A program made the translations under genes and the position numbers. 64,000 bases of DNA from Silurus meridionalis. Its lineage: Eukaryota > Chordata > Actinopteri > Siluriformes > Siluridae. Positions 12,051 through 23,660 of this stretch are shown one piece after another; the first letter of the stretch is position 1, and each line of letters starts with the position of its first letter. The DNA lies in assembly GCF_014805685.1 (NCBI RefSeq), contig NC_060904.1, positions 13,085,811-13,149,810 on the forward strand, written 5' to 3'. The notes under the pieces are model-generated. The model was given only the letters and a program-made list of their open reading frames with translations, was not told where the DNA came from and searched no databases.

Positions 12051-13608
12051 CAGGGAGTGCAGAATTATTAGGCAAGTTGTATTTTTGAGGATTAATTTTA
12101 TTTGAGGATTTAATTTGAACAACAACCATGTTCTCAATGAACACAAAAAACTCATTAATATCAAAGCTGAATATTTTTGGAAGTAGTTTTTAGTTTTAGC
12201 TATTTTAGGGGGATATCTGTGTGTGCAGGTGACTATTACTGTGCATAATTATTAGGCAACTTAACAAAAAACAAATTCATACCCATTTCAATTATTTATT
12301 TTTACCAGTGAAACCAATATAACATCTCAACATTCACAAATATACATGTCTGACATTCAAAACCAAACAAAACAAATCAGTGACCAATATAGCCACCTTT
12401 CTTTGCAAGGACACTCAAAAGCCTGCCATCCATGGATTCTGTCAGTGTTTTGATCTGTTCACCATCAACATTGCGTGCAGCAGCAACCACAGCCTCCCAG
12501 ACACTGTTCAGAGAGGTGTACTGTTTTCCTCCTTGTAAATCGCACATTTGATGATGGACCACAGGTTCTCAATGGGGTTCAGATCAGGTGAACAAGGAGG
12601 CCATATCATTAGATTTTCTTCTTTATACCCTTTCTTGCCAGCCACGCTGTGGAGTACTTGGACGTGTGTGATGGAGCATTGTCCTGCATGAAAATCATGT
12701 TTTTCTTGAAGGATGCAGACTTCTTCCTGTACCACTGCTTGAAGAAGGTGTCTTCCAGAAACTGGCAGTAGGACTGGGAGTTCAGCTTGACTCCATCCTC
12801 AACCCGAAAAGGCCCCACAAGCTCATCTTTGATGATACCAGCCCAAACCAGTACTCCACCTCCACCTTGCTGGCGCCTGAGTCGGACTGGAGCTCTCTGC
12901 CCTTTACCAATCCAGCCACGGGCCCATCCATCTGGCCCATCAAGACTCACTCTCATTTCATCAGTCCATAAAACCTTAGAAAATCAGTCTTGAGATATTT
13001 CTTGGCCCAGTCTTGACGTTTCAGCTTGTGTGTCTTGTTCAGTGGTGGTCGACTTTCTGCCTTTCTTACCTTGGCCATGTCTCTGAGTATTGCACACCTT
13101 GTGCTTTTGGGCACTCCAGTGATGTTGCAGCTCTGAAATATGGCCAAACTGGTGGCAAGTGGCATCTTGGCAGCTGCACGCTTGACTTTTCTCAGTTCAC
13201 GGGCAGTTATTTTGCGCCTTGGTTTTTCCACACGCTTCTTGCGACCCTGTCGACTATTTTGAATGAAACGCTTGATTGTTCGATGATCACGCTTCAGAAG
13301 CTTGGCTATTTTAAGACTGCTGCATCCCTCTGCAATATATCTCACTATTTTTGACTTTTCTGAGCCTGTCAAGTCCTTCTTTTGACCCATTTTGCCAAAG
13401 GAAAGGAAGTTGCCTAATAATTATGCACACCTGATATAGGGTGTTGATGTCATTAGACCACACCCCTTCTCATTACAGAGATGCACATCACCTAATATGC
13501 TTAATTGGTAGTAGGCTTTCCAGCCTATACAGCTTGGAGTAAGACAACATGCATAACGAGGATGATGTGGTCAAAATACTCATTTGCCTAATAATTCTGC
13601 ACTCCCTG
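12051..13608 (-). mobile_element. Full-length Tc1/mariner element, DD37E (TRT-like), copy 2
   Basis: A 1558-bp element on the minus strand flanked by TA (12049-12050 and 13609-13610). It has the same termini as copy 1 and the same IR/DR layout: outer repeats at 12059-12075 and 13584-13600, inner repeats at 12243-12260 and 13409-13426. Differences from copy 1 are few by eye. The two copies form a large inverted repeat with a spacer of about 3.96 kb. Confidence 0.93.
12377..13390 (-). pseudogene. Tc1/mariner transposase (DD37E), three single-base frame breaks
   Basis: Transposase of copy 2, start ATG ending at 13390 on the minus strand. The amino-terminal 130 or so residues are open here: the helix-turn-helix, the GRKKRVEKPRRK basic stretch and the TGVPKSTRC region, which is broken in copy 1. 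Frame breaks relative to copy 1 are a four-base A run at 12980-12983 (copy 1 has five), a three-base T run at 12622-12624 (copy 1 has four) and a CC pair at 12528-12529 (copy 1 has three). The MQDNAPSH and LNPIENLW motifs and the codon of the first catalytic Asp are all present, each in whichever frame is open locally. The stop is conserved. Every break lies in a short base run and at a different place from those of copy 1. Confidence 0.9.
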
Positions 13609-13610
13609 TA

Positions 13611-14254
13611 TATAGCTCTTGTTTTTATCTGGGTTTTGTCTGTCTGCACGAAATGAATTCAACATGACCACGGAACATTCTTGAATTTACCCATCAGTCT
13701 GGTGGAAAGGTGAAACAGTAATAAAATCATCTGCCTGCGGGAATATCGTGTGTACCAGGGCATCGGGCCGTATTCGAGTGAATATCCAAGAGAACTGAAT
13801 GCTTAGCTTTATATGAATTCCGCTATTATCTATTGGAATGGCTCTGCTGTGAGTGGAATCCGATATCATGTTTTACTCTACGTTCACACTATAGCGAGCG
13901 ACAAAGTGAAAGATAACTGGTTATTTTTAAGCTACATGCACAATGCAAAGATGGGATTTTAGCTAAAATGGTGCAGGCCATTAACCAAAAGAAAAAAAAA
14001 AGACCAGCTGAGGTTTTGCTCATTAAAACGTAATAAAGCTGTATACATTTCAGTCTCAGATCCGGTTTTGGGCTGACAGGAATAGTATTCTGCCCCATTT
14101 TGTACCTACAGGCCAGCAGGCTTATCAATGACACCTTTCCACTGCCTCTCTACCATCAATACAGACACAGATTACCCTCTGATCATGAGAGGCATCACAT
14201 GCACACACCAAAGCAATGCAAATAACAGCATAGGCTACACACTACCTCTGCATG

Positions 14255-14259
<5 letters not shown>
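13611..14259. other. Unassigned; possible old repeat at 13640-13900
   Basis: The stretch near 13640-13900 (GGAACATTCTTG, CAGGGCATCGGGCCGTATTC, TACGTTCACACT) feels like repeat text I have seen in fish genomes, but I cannot name a family or find ends. The minus-strand 60-codon frame inside it has no recognised domain. Confidence 0.25.

Positions 14260-14326
<67 letters not shown>
14260..14326. repeat. (CA)n microsatellite
   Basis: About 33 uninterrupted CA units. Confidence 0.97.
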
Positions 14327-14329
<3 letters not shown>

Positions 14330-15735
14330 GACCTTTTTATAAATGTGAATAACAATATAGACCCAATCTATCCCTGCATAACTTTGCATATGCACCTACA
14401 CTTCTGATTTTTGCATTTGCAAAGTCGATTATTTTCTTTTCTTTTCTTTTCTCTCATCTCAGTGTTTATGTCCCAGATTGCTGGAGGATTCACATAGTAA
14501 GGGTTTCATTGCATAGAGTAACAGACTGTTTCCTGTACACTTAAATCTCAAAGTTCAATAATCTTGATTACCATCCAAGCTGTTTTTCTGCCTAACATCA
14601 TTATAAATAGACTTTTTGTGTACCTTCTGTGGATTACAATCTATAAATGTAAATGATGTCAATTCTATTTATAGGCCTCAGACAACGCTACAGTATTTGT
14701 GGTAAAAAAAAAAGACCATCAAGACCATATCATATCACATCCATATCATCATATACATATTTTGACATAATATATATTTTTTATTCTAAATATATTTTGC
14801 CTCTATAACAAACTATTTAAAGAAATGCCACTCTAAATGTCATAACTTGTCCATTTCAGATATTTTATCATTTTACTGGTTTTAAAACATTATTTAAAGG
14901 TATTTTATTATTTAGACTACATAATTCCTTTCTATAATATTATGTTGTTGCATATTTAATTAATACTTAATTATTTCTTTCACGATATGTCATTATTTGA
15001 AGACAGACTGTAAAGAAATGCAATGATTATTAATGGCAAGTCATTAACTGTGCTCTGGCCATTAATTATATTTTATTTGGCCTGTCAGTTGTTGTTTCGC
15101 TGATGTCCAAAATCACAGTGTGAGTATTAGCCTGCTTTTAAGTAATGGAAAAATAAAGGAAGCATTCGAAGGAAATTATTTTACATTTTCAGGTTATTTT
15201 ATTTAAAGGGTCCGCAAAAGAGTTCTGAAAATATAATAATGTGAGGTATTTTTGGACAAATCTCTCACAACGTGTGCACACAGATGCACACAGCCAGCAT
15301 CATGATCCATCATAATTTAGCTGGTTTTAGAGCTCATCCTGTCAACAGAATTCTGCACTTCACACCCATCGTGTCTACACACATTTGTTTACTTCAGTTG
15401 CTCAGAGGTCATGGTGTGGATCGAGCCATCATTCGAGCAATATTGCACTTGTATACGAAGACTTAGATATTCTTGATTAAAGTTGGACCACAAGAAGTGA
15501 GTGACCTAACCTCCATTTAGCCCTCTTCCTCTTTTTCCGTGCTATTTGGCAGCACTTTAATGCCATTAGCAATCATTTCCCATAATAATAATGCCTTTGG
15601 AAAAGTTCAGACAAACTGCTTTTAAACATCCGAAAAAGAAAACCTTCTCATGTTCGGTACCGCAAACAGATTGAGTAAGCTTCCTCTTTGCTCTCTCTCT
15701 TTTTCGCTGAGTGCCATTCCCTCTTTTCCATTCTT
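14327..15735. other. AT-rich DNA, nothing recognised
   Basis: No gene or repeat family seen. There is a short TTTTC pentamer run near 14435-14455. Around 15000-15100 there are several TTAAT/ATTAAT homeodomain-type words in unique sequence, which alone is not evidence of function. Confidence 0.35.

Positions 15736-15800
<65 letters not shown>
15736..15800. repeat. (CT)n microsatellite
   Basis: About 32 CT units. The Arg-Glu (minus) and Ser-Leu (plus) frames here are artefacts of the array. Confidence 0.97.
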
Positions 15801-15804
<4 letters not shown>

Positions 15805-16770
15805 GCATAATTAGCATAAGTGGGGGCAATTACTGGTGGCCGGTCTCTGCAAAAAGCCTTGAAAACCGCATTCGTTTTTGCAGGCTTTTTATTTTTTATC
15901 TTTTCCTACCTTTCCTTTTCGTTTCATTCCTATTCTATACGATTATAGCCTTTTTTGTTTTGTATATATATATATTAAAAAAATGCATGGTGTGTGTGTT
16001 TTTTTTTTGTTTTGTTGTTATTGCACCTAAAGTAAAGACTGATTCATTAGCCTACTCGTGCAATTAGTGTGCAGACACCATGTTAACGTCAGGACCTGAG
16101 CACAAAGACTTTCAGACAGACGACCTCAGAGGACAGCTGTGGCCTGGAGCGGAATATTAAACGACGCCCGCTTGGTCTCAGTGCAGATCCAAAAGTGCTG
16201 ATCTCAGCGTGCCTGTTATGGCTAAAACACTTACTGGAAACAGGGAGATGAACCTTATCAATTAGTATCAATTAGTGCGATGTGAACAGAGTGAGCTGTT
16301 CAGACTCTCACTCTCCAGATCATTAAAGAAAAGAATGGGTGTAATGATAGCCCTGAGCCACGAATGACACCACAATACACTGGATGTTTAACGGAAAGCC
16401 TGAACTGCACAAGTGCAGTGTTTCAATTGAATAACTTATCATTTCAACGTATTACATTCAGATTTCATGCTGTGATTTCAATCCCATATTTATAATATAG
16501 TTTCATTTTCAAAATTTCATGTCATTATTTAAAAGTATGACCTCAGAAGATGTCTTCGAGATATTATGCCATAACTGAAGACATACAATAATATAGACAT
16601 AATTAGTTGAATTCATAATGTCTAATTGCTTCACTATTTATATATAATCATTCCTTATTTCAAATTATGTAACCATTATGATGTAACAACAAGCCAGGTC
16701 CTTTCTTGACCTGTAAACTCACTGTTTTGCGAGATTTTTCCTTTTTTTTTAAACAAGATGATATTATTTC
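15801..16770. other. Unique DNA, nothing recognised
   Basis: No gene seen. The 16090-16320 segment is less AT-rich than its surroundings and repeat-free by eye, so it may be constrained non-coding sequence, but nothing in it identifies a function. Confidence 0.3.
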
Positions 16771-16975
16771 AATTTAATTTAATTCCACAGATATACAGAA
16801 TAAAATAGATATTCAATTCAGACATAAATTAGTCCCTATATATTTATCCCTAATGAGTGAGCCTAATGGAGACTGTGAAAAGGAAACTCTCTTTGAGATA
16901 GCATGAGGAGGAAACCTTGAGAGGAACCAGACTCAAAAGGGAAGCTTTTCTCATATGGGTGGCCATGTCTATTTA
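16771..16975 (+). repeat. Dispersed fish repeat, family A, partial copy
   Basis: Carries the same ordered words as 11394-11640: TTTCAATTTAATTTAATT, CCCTAATGAGTGAGCC, TTTGAGATAGCATGAGGAGG, AAACCTTGAGAGGAACCAG and ACTCAAAAGGGAAGC. Its middle is shortened. Confidence 0.72.
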
Positions 16976-17179
16976 TTTTCATCATTGTTAAAGTTAACTG
17001 TTCTCTGATGGACACTTGCCTGCAAAATTGTTCATGCCAATTGTAGCCAGCTGTACCTACTAATTATATTAATCTAAGTTCAAATCAATCATCTTGAGTT
17101 CTTGAGTTTAACCTTCCACAGTAACCTAATTCTGATCTCTGGGATGTTCAAATGGAATCTTCCTCAGCTGCAGCGATTA

Positions 17180-17232
17180 TTTCAATTCAATTATTTTTTA
17201 TTTTTTATTGAACACTGGACATTGTATGTATA
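17180..17232 (+). repeat. Dispersed repeat family A, left piece split by a Tc1 insertion
   Basis: TTTCAATTCAATTATTTTTT and ACTGGACATTGTAT match the left part of family A. The copy is interrupted at 17233 by a Tc1-like element and resumes at about 17765. Confidence 0.6.
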
Positions 17233-17234
17233 TA

Positions 17235-17742
17235 CAGTACAGACCAAAAGTTTGGACACACCTTCTCATTCAAAGAGTTTTCTTTATTTTCATGACTATG
17301 AAAATTGTAGAGTCACACTGAAGGCATCAAGGGCTATTTGACCAAGAAGGAGAGTGATGGGGTGCTGCGCCAGATGACCTGGCCTCCACAGTCACCGGAC
17401 CTGAACCCAATCGAGATGGTTTAGGGGTGAGCTGGACCACAGAGTGAAGGCAAAAGGGCCAACAAGTGCCAAGCATCTCTCGGGGAACTCCTTCAAGACT
17501 GTTGGAAGACCATTTCAGGTGACTACCTCTTGAAGCTCATCAAGAGAATGCCAAGAGTGTGCAAAGCAGTAATCAAAGCAAAAGGTGGCTACTTTGAAGA
17601 ACCTAGAATATGACATTTTTCAGTTGTTTCACACTTTTTTGTTATTTATATAATTCCATATATAATTCCACGTGTTCATTCATAGTTTTGATGCCTTCAG
17701 TCTGAATGTACAATTTTCATAGTCATGAAAATAAAGAAAACT
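17235..17742 (+). mobile_element. Internally deleted Tc1-like element
   Basis: The left end is CAGTACAGACCAAAAGTTTG, preceded by TA. The segment TTTATTTTCATGACTATGAA (near 17282) is mirrored by CATAGTCATGAAAATAAAGA near 17717-17736, so both subterminal ends are present. The outermost right terminus is missing. Between them lies only the carboxyl end of a transposase: it reads WPPQSPDLNPIE, with stops and frameshifts after it. The left-end sequence joins directly to the region encoding TKKESDGVLRQMTWP, so the amino-terminal and most of the catalytic coding sequence has been lost. Confidence 0.8.
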
Positions 17743-17764
17743 AATAAGTTTTTTCATTATAATC

Positions 17765-17830
17765 TTAAATGTATCGCTAATAAGCAAGCAAGTGCAAATC
17801 TCCCTGAGATGGCATGAGGAACTTCATAAC
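17765..17830 (+). repeat. Dispersed repeat family A, right piece
   Basis: CGCTAATAAGCAAGCAAGTG and TCTCCCTGAGATGGCATGAG match the middle of family A and continue the copy begun at 17180. Confidence 0.6.
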
Positions 17831-17927
17831 GACTTCATCAACTTCATAACCTTTGTTTTATACACATTAAGTTATTGTTTTTTCTTAAAATGTAATTATT
17901 TCATGATGTTCTTGTTATTTTATCTAC

Positions 17928-18112
17928 TAGTGGTATCCCAGTGGTTTGTGGTGCTGGACTTTGGATCAGAAGATCGTGAGTTAAGATTCTAGCACCACTA
18001 AGCTGTCAATGCTGGGCCCCTGAGCAAGGCCCTTAACCCTCAGGTGCTCAGTTAAATAAAAATAAGATTGTAAGTCGCTTTTGATAAGGGCATCTACCAC
18101 ATTGTGTAAAAG
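17928..18112 (+). mobile_element. tRNA-derived SINE, diverged copy
   Basis: Box-A-like head GTGGTATCCCAGTGG, then the body words GGACTTTGGATCAGAAGATC, CTAGCACCACTAAGCTGTCA, TGCTGGGCCCCTGAGCAAGG and CCCTTAACCCTCAGGTGCTC. The tail has GATAAGGGCATCTACCA. It shares these words with 63200-63375. Confidence 0.75.
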
Positions 18113-19011
18113 TACCATGCTATTTATGTATTTATTTATTTATTTTTGACACCATGTTATGTTTCACATCTTTTTCACAGATACACTTCTTCGCATTTAT
18201 TGTGTTTACATTTTTTCGATTTATTTCTTTATTTGTTTGTTTGTTTGATCTTGCATCTTGATTAATTTATAATTGTTCACATTCAATAGGTCATTTTCAA
18301 AATTTCACATGAATCACATTTTCTTTGTATTTATTAATTTTTACTTATGATCACATATTTTACTGTACACACAATGGTACATGCTTACTTGAATTCAGAT
18401 GTCAGGGCATATCATGTTTTTCACCTATGTCACTCACATAATGGCATGTAAAAAACACACGATGGTGTAAAAATCATATGTAAACTATGGTCATTCATAT
18501 AGTTCATTGACTGGTGGCTCTTCAAGACACAAATAAATAATCTGTGAATAAATGATATAATAATTTATATCCAAAATTGAAAAGTGCACCCTCTGTTGCA
18601 CATGTGAGGAAATACAGCACTTTATTTTGCATGTGCGTGGTGGCTAAAGAGACAAGGAACGAAGAGGAAGAAGAGAAATGAGAAAGCTTCTTCCAATGAG
18701 CATGATATCTATTTTACAATCAGGGCCCAGGTTGTGTTTATTGTGTGTATTACGCTATTGGTTCAATCTGAAACACTAGATTAATAACCTTTGAGCCGTC
18801 TAATCATAATGCGTTTTCAATACGTCCTAATGAAATGCACACTAAGAACTTGAAATGCATTCCTGAAGTGTATTAATGTCACAACTAGACATTTATGCAG
18901 TGCTAGGTTGGCATCATTGTAGAAAATCCATTACATGCGAAAATGCTAATGAAGAAAGGAAATGAGCGGCTGTTAACTGTCGCTCAGAACTCTGCTTGAG
19001 AAACCAAGCTG
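18113..19011. other. AT-rich DNA, nothing recognised
   Basis: TATTTATTTATT-type runs near 18125-18240. The 18750-18960 stretch is repeat-free by eye with several TAAT words. No gene seen. Confidence 0.35.
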
Positions 19012-19021
19012 GTGTGTGTGT

Positions 19022-19079
<58 letters not shown>
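19012..19079. repeat. (TG)n microsatellite
   Basis: TG array with one AG interruption. Thr-His frames on the minus strand come from it. Confidence 0.97.
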
Positions 19080-19081
<2 letters not shown>

Positions 19082-19254
19082 GCGCGCATGATGTATTCAT
19101 GTTTCTTTGAGTCAAAGAGAACATGACACCCCGATTTAGGATGCAGCAAAACCCACATTTCACAACAGCTGCTCTCAAATTACCCATCAAACTTGTCAGC
19201 AGACAGGCCAGCTCCGCCCCACTCAGCCTGCTAGGACTGTCAATCCTGTGGGAC

Positions 19255-19325
19255 TAACACACACATACGCATACACACACTCTCACACACACAAAAATGG
19301 CATCAGTGCACATACTCACACACAT
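19255..19325. repeat. Degenerate CA-rich tract
   Basis: Imperfect ACACAC blocks separated by ATACGC, TCTC and other interruptions, probably an eroded microsatellite. Confidence 0.7.
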
Positions 19326-19456
19326 GCTGAGAGGTCTAAACGCAATTTGCACGGTCTGAGCACATGCTACAGTATAATTTTGGAGGGATGAAGACGTTCA
19401 CTCAAGTGAGAACAGACGCTGGTGTGAGAACGGAATAACATGCAGAGTAATAGGCC

Positions 19457-19457
<1 letters not shown>

Positions 19458-19510
<53 letters not shown>

Positions 19511-19512
19511 CA
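19458..19512. repeat. (CA)n microsatellite
   Basis: CA array with one AA interruption. Confidence 0.96.
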
Positions 19513-19644
19513 AAGGCTACAAATATAGACCAAGGAACATTTCTTTCAGAGGTAAGAAAATAATCCTGATGTTCAATATAAATTAGATTAGCTTAATTAG
19601 ATTTTTCATTAAAAATAGGTTCACTGACCACAAAATCGAGGTTC

Positions 19645-19800
19645 TCCTATGACCATCCCGGTCCCCTGACTGGAACCCCATAGAAAACTTGTGAAGTGAA
19701 CTAAACCGGGACAGTACTCCAGCAGAGATTCTGTATGGAAAAATGGCCACAGATCCCTTGCGATGTGTTCTCCAAGTATTCAATAAAAGGGTGCCAATAA
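19645..19800 (+). pseudogene. Tc1-like transposase carboxyl-terminal fragment
   Basis: Conceptual plus-strand reading gives CPGPLTGTPIENL, a stop, then SELNRDSTPAEI and MATDPLRCVLQVF. This is the decayed equivalent of the Tc1 signature around the catalytic Glu (SPDLNPIENLW type) and the helix after it. The fragment stays near the remembered family text through AATAAAAGGGTGCCAATAAC. No termini are visible. Confidence 0.65.
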
Positions 19801-20224
19801 CATCACATATACGTATATTACATATATATTTAACAAAGATCAATTTCATACAACTTTACACTGTTTGCAATTGTTTGATATGCTTTAAAGCAGCCTATTT
19901 TTGTGAATTTTTTAACAAAATCTTAGCCTTCTTTGCTCATATTTACAGAGAGTGTCAATATTAATAGAGAGCACTGCATATATCACTGATTTCTATGCCT
20001 TTCTAGATGTTGTGCAAATGTGAACTAGTGAGTTCATTGTCCCATTTAGCTCCACAGAGATATTATTACATTTAGTGCCCACTGACTTTCTTTTAGACCA
20101 CCCTGCAACTCCATGTTTTCTTGCTGTAAACTGTATACAGTTATACAGTTAGTTTGTTAATTGTCTACTCTCAGCAGATTTCAGGGTTAATTTCATCATT
20201 TCACTTCACCTTTCATGAAAAAAG

Positions 20225-20690
20225 TATTGAGATGCCTGACTTCCCCAAACTGTTACCACAAAGTTGAAGGCACACAATTATAAAGGACGTCCTTAGATGT
20301 GGTTTGGATGCGTAGCATTACCAAGAATTTCGCCTTCACTTTTTTACTTACTTACAGTAGCCCCATGCACATTTGCTTTACATGGGTTGGGGTGAAAGAT
20401 CTTGAATGGCCTGCTATAGAGCTTTGACCTCAACCCTATTTACAACATTTGGGATAAATTGAAATGCTGGCTGCCCCTCAGGACTCCGCACCTCATCTAC
20501 TTCAGTTCCTGACTTCACCAATACCCTTGTAGCTAAATGAACACAAATCTCCACAAGCACACTCTAAAATCTAGTGGAACATCTTCCCATAATAGTGGAG
20601 GTTAACAGCAAATGGGGAATAAATGTGGAATCGGATTAAAAAAAAGAACACATACAGATCTTATGGCCAGGTGTCCACACACCTTTGTCC
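20225..20690 (+). mobile_element. Tc1/mariner-derived MITE-like repeat
   Basis: Reads AAAGTATTGAGATGCCTGAC, CCCCAAACTGTTACCACAAA, TACATGGGTTGGGGTG, GACCTCAACCCTATT, CATCTTCCCATAATAGTGG and CACACCTTTGTCCATAA, the family order seen in the other copies. The central part translates to decayed SPDLNPIEHLWDEL-like text. Confidence 0.82.
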
Positions 20691-20694
20691 ATAA

Positions 20695-21645
20695 CAATAA
20701 CATTTTAAATTTCTTGTAGATATTTGAATAGAAATTTTTGGATATTTTGTATAAATTCTAAAATGCCACCATTATGATTAGATTTTTTTCTTTGTCTGGG
20801 CTAGAATCTTTACAAAAAAAGGACAGAGCAAAGCAGACCCTCAATGTTTAGTCCTCTTCTTATTTTTACTGCAGTATGCTGTTCTCCTCTGAGACAATGA
20901 CATGGCAAATGACTGTGGTCATGCTCTACTTTATAATATGGGACAAAAGCAGGTAGTCAATCAGGAATACACGGTGAGACCTGGGCCATTCAGGACCTGG
21001 TGCAAAGTCTCTATGGCATACACAGTCTGAGACTGGGACACACAAACACCTGCACTTGTTTGTCTATAAGGAGACGCCTCAAAACCACATAAATACAATA
21101 TAATATTCTAGTTAATTTTAATTTATTTTATGAAATGAAATTAAATGAAATGAAGGTAAAAAGGGTGAAGTATCAGGTAGCTTCTTTCTCTTCTTTATTT
21201 TTGAATGCAGAATGTATTAGTCGATGTGTGCTTGTGTGTGCCGCAAATGTTTGATGAAGCAGCAATGAGTGACAATGTTTTACAAAAAGATAAACTATTC
21301 CAATGGCCTCCTACAAATTTAAATCCGAACCTTTCTAATACCTGCGTCAGAGATGTTGAAATTTGTTTGTGTTAGCGTCCCGCTCACCTGTTGCCTTGGT
21401 GTCACATTGTAATAAGGCTTCTGATGGAACACTTCATTGGCACACTGAATGCTGGTATAACAGCCAGCTAAGCTTATAATGTAATCTAATTCTGAAGGTC
21501 ATGTTTCCAGGTGGTTCTCTGACAGTATTAAACAGCATGTGCTGAGTATTCAAATGCACTTCGTAACACTGTCAGGGAGTTATTCCATATATTTTCTTTG
21601 CATTTTCAGACAAATGGCCATTTCTGATGGACTCTCTATTACTTT
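20695..21645. other. Unique DNA, nothing recognised
   Basis: No gene or repeat family recognised between two Tc1-derived repeats. Confidence 0.35.
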
Positions 21646-21647
21646 TC

Positions 21648-22120
21648 CAGCCATCTGAGGTTCTTTTCCAAACAGCACACAATTGTATAGGATGTCTTTG
21701 GGTGCAATATGATCATTTTCTATTGTCACCTAAACTAAAAGACCCAAACCTGTTCCATCATGGTTATGCCCCTGAGAAGAAAGCGAGCTCCATTATTATA
21801 TGGTTTTACATGGGCCACAGTAAAAGATCTTGAGTGGCTTGATATAGAGCTCTGACCTCAATCTAATCTAACACCTTTGGGATGAACTGGAACACTGACT
21901 GCACTTCAGGCCTCCTCAGCCTACATCAGTATCTTTACTAACACCCTTAAGGCTGAATGACTGCAAACCTCCACAATCACACTCCAACATTTAGTGGAAC
22001 ATCTTCCCAGAAAAGAGGAGCTTATCATAACAGCAAATCAGGTTTGAATGTGAAATAAGATTTTCAAGATGATATAATATTCAAATCGTATGGTCAGGGG
22101 TCTACAACTATTATCCAATC
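21648..22120 (+). mobile_element. Tc1/mariner-derived MITE-like repeat
   Basis: Left end missing. It starts at CACACAATTGTATAGGATGT and continues with CCTGTTCCATCATGGTTATG, TTTACATGGGCCACAG, AGCTCTGACCTCAATC, TTTGGGATGAACTGGAACAC and AACATCTTCCCAGAAAAGAG, in family order. Confidence 0.82.
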
Positions 22121-22124
22121 AGTG

Positions 22125-23377
22125 TACAAAACAGATTTTGCTGGTTAAGCTAAAATCTAAAATCAAAGCTATGTCTGTAATTAGTGCCTCATATCTCTTT
22201 TTATGGCAAGTCTTGGTCAAACACATCTACAAAATCTGTTAACATGGGCACTCCTTGTTTTTAGAGTCGATACTTTTAAAAGATTTTATTCATATTAATA
22301 AATCCATGCACAGAGACTAGTAAAGTGTGACTCAACTTAAGTGGTGTATAAGTTTCATTAGCACTGAAATGAAGACGGACACTGTACTGTAAGAGTGTTT
22401 AAAATATATCTTTAAAACTCAACTCGACAGGATATCTACACCGTAAGGAGCAATTCCTATAGGAGGTAATCCAACCAGTTTATTGCAGTTTTGCTTGTAA
22501 TCGAATATGAACATATGGCTATTTCTTACTGTGTGCAAAAATGTTTGTTTTTCGGTACATTATTTGATCTATGATGATGAACTCACAGTAAGAAAAGGTT
22601 CTCAATGAAATGCATTTCTACCATTTTAAACCTCAGATTTCACTTTTTTTTTCATGAATCCCAGACAGCACATTGTGCTTCAATCAATTGAGAACAAACA
22701 CAGCTTGGTGTCTGTGTCATATTCGAGTTTGGCTGTTTAGAACATTTTTGCCATCCACAACAGCATTTTGCCACAATCTTTGATAACAATTCGATTTTAG
22801 AGCCAAGCACTCTGATAATTTGAGCCGCTGATGTCGGCTACAGTTTGTTACTTTTTACTTCGGTGCCAAAGCAAAAACAGAAAAAGGCAGCATAACTGTT
22901 TACCAGTGTTAACCTGCCTGGATCAGCAATCAATAACATCTTTAATATCATGAATATCACTCATCCATGTACTGTACCTCCATATCACTACTTGCAATAC
23001 ACTGCATCCTTTATATCACACTATACATTTATGCACATTTCATGTACAATCTCATAATATATCTATCTTTTATTGTGTCTTGTTTGCTATTAGCTGAATT
23101 CCATTGCACCCAGTATACTTATTAACAAAATACTGCGAAACTGCAATGTTTTAGTGACTGACTAAAACTCCCTCATTTGTTATACTCTAGAAACAATGGG
23201 TACATTTCTTTCATTTTAGGGGGCTTTTTGCACTCATATATTTCAAGTACTGATATACCAATTTTTACAGGAGACACCGGGGAGAACCCCCAGATATAAA
23301 AATAATAATAATAATAAATAAATAAATCAAAAAAGCTAGAATACTTTATTGATAGATACAGTATTAGTATTTCATCA

Positions 23378-23379
<2 letters not shown>
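22125..23379. other. Unique DNA, nothing recognised
   Basis: No gene or RNA recognised. A short (ATA)n tract lies near 23300-23320. Otherwise the sequence is moderately AT-rich and repeat-free by eye. Confidence 0.35.

Positions 23380-23422
<43 letters not shown>
23380..23422. repeat. (ATT)n microsatellite
   Basis: About 14 ATT units. The poly-Asn frame on the minus strand is this array. Confidence 0.96.
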
Positions 23423-23423
<1 letters not shown>

Positions 23424-23455
23424 TGTCATGCATTGCAGCCAATTGTTTTGAAGTG

Positions 23456-23660
23456 AATGTCCTTGTCATTTCTTCGACAATTTCTTGGTCCTTGTGGATG
23501 CAGCGTTTTACCGATCCTGAATGCTAAAGGGCTAGAAAAGAGTTTTTCATATGCTTTTTTTCGGTTATAAAGTTTTCTTTGATTGGGCATTCTCCCTTGA
23601 GCTGTACTTACGAAGCATTTAAAAATGTAAAAAGCAGATTCCCCAAAGTGTGTACAGTAC
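23456..23660 (+). repeat. Left member of a diverged direct duplication
   Basis: Matches 27050-27262 in order: TGTCCTTGTCATTT, TTGGTCCTTGTGGA, CATATGCTTTTTTTC, CTTTGATTGGGCATTCTCCC, GAAGCATTTAAAAAT and GATTCCCCAAAGTGTGT. The offset is about 3604 bp. It is non-coding and of unknown origin. Confidence 0.6.

Noticed and set aside
12787..13354. Plus-strand frames over the second Tc1-like element
   Set aside because: Antisense shadows of the minus-strand transposase.
13687..13869. 60-codon minus-strand frame with protein-like composition
   Set aside because: It looks a little like coding text, but I could connect it with no family, and it sits in sequence that may be an old repeat.
23173..23469. 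98-codon minus-strand poly-Asn frame
   Set aside because: Produced by the (ATT)n microsatellite.
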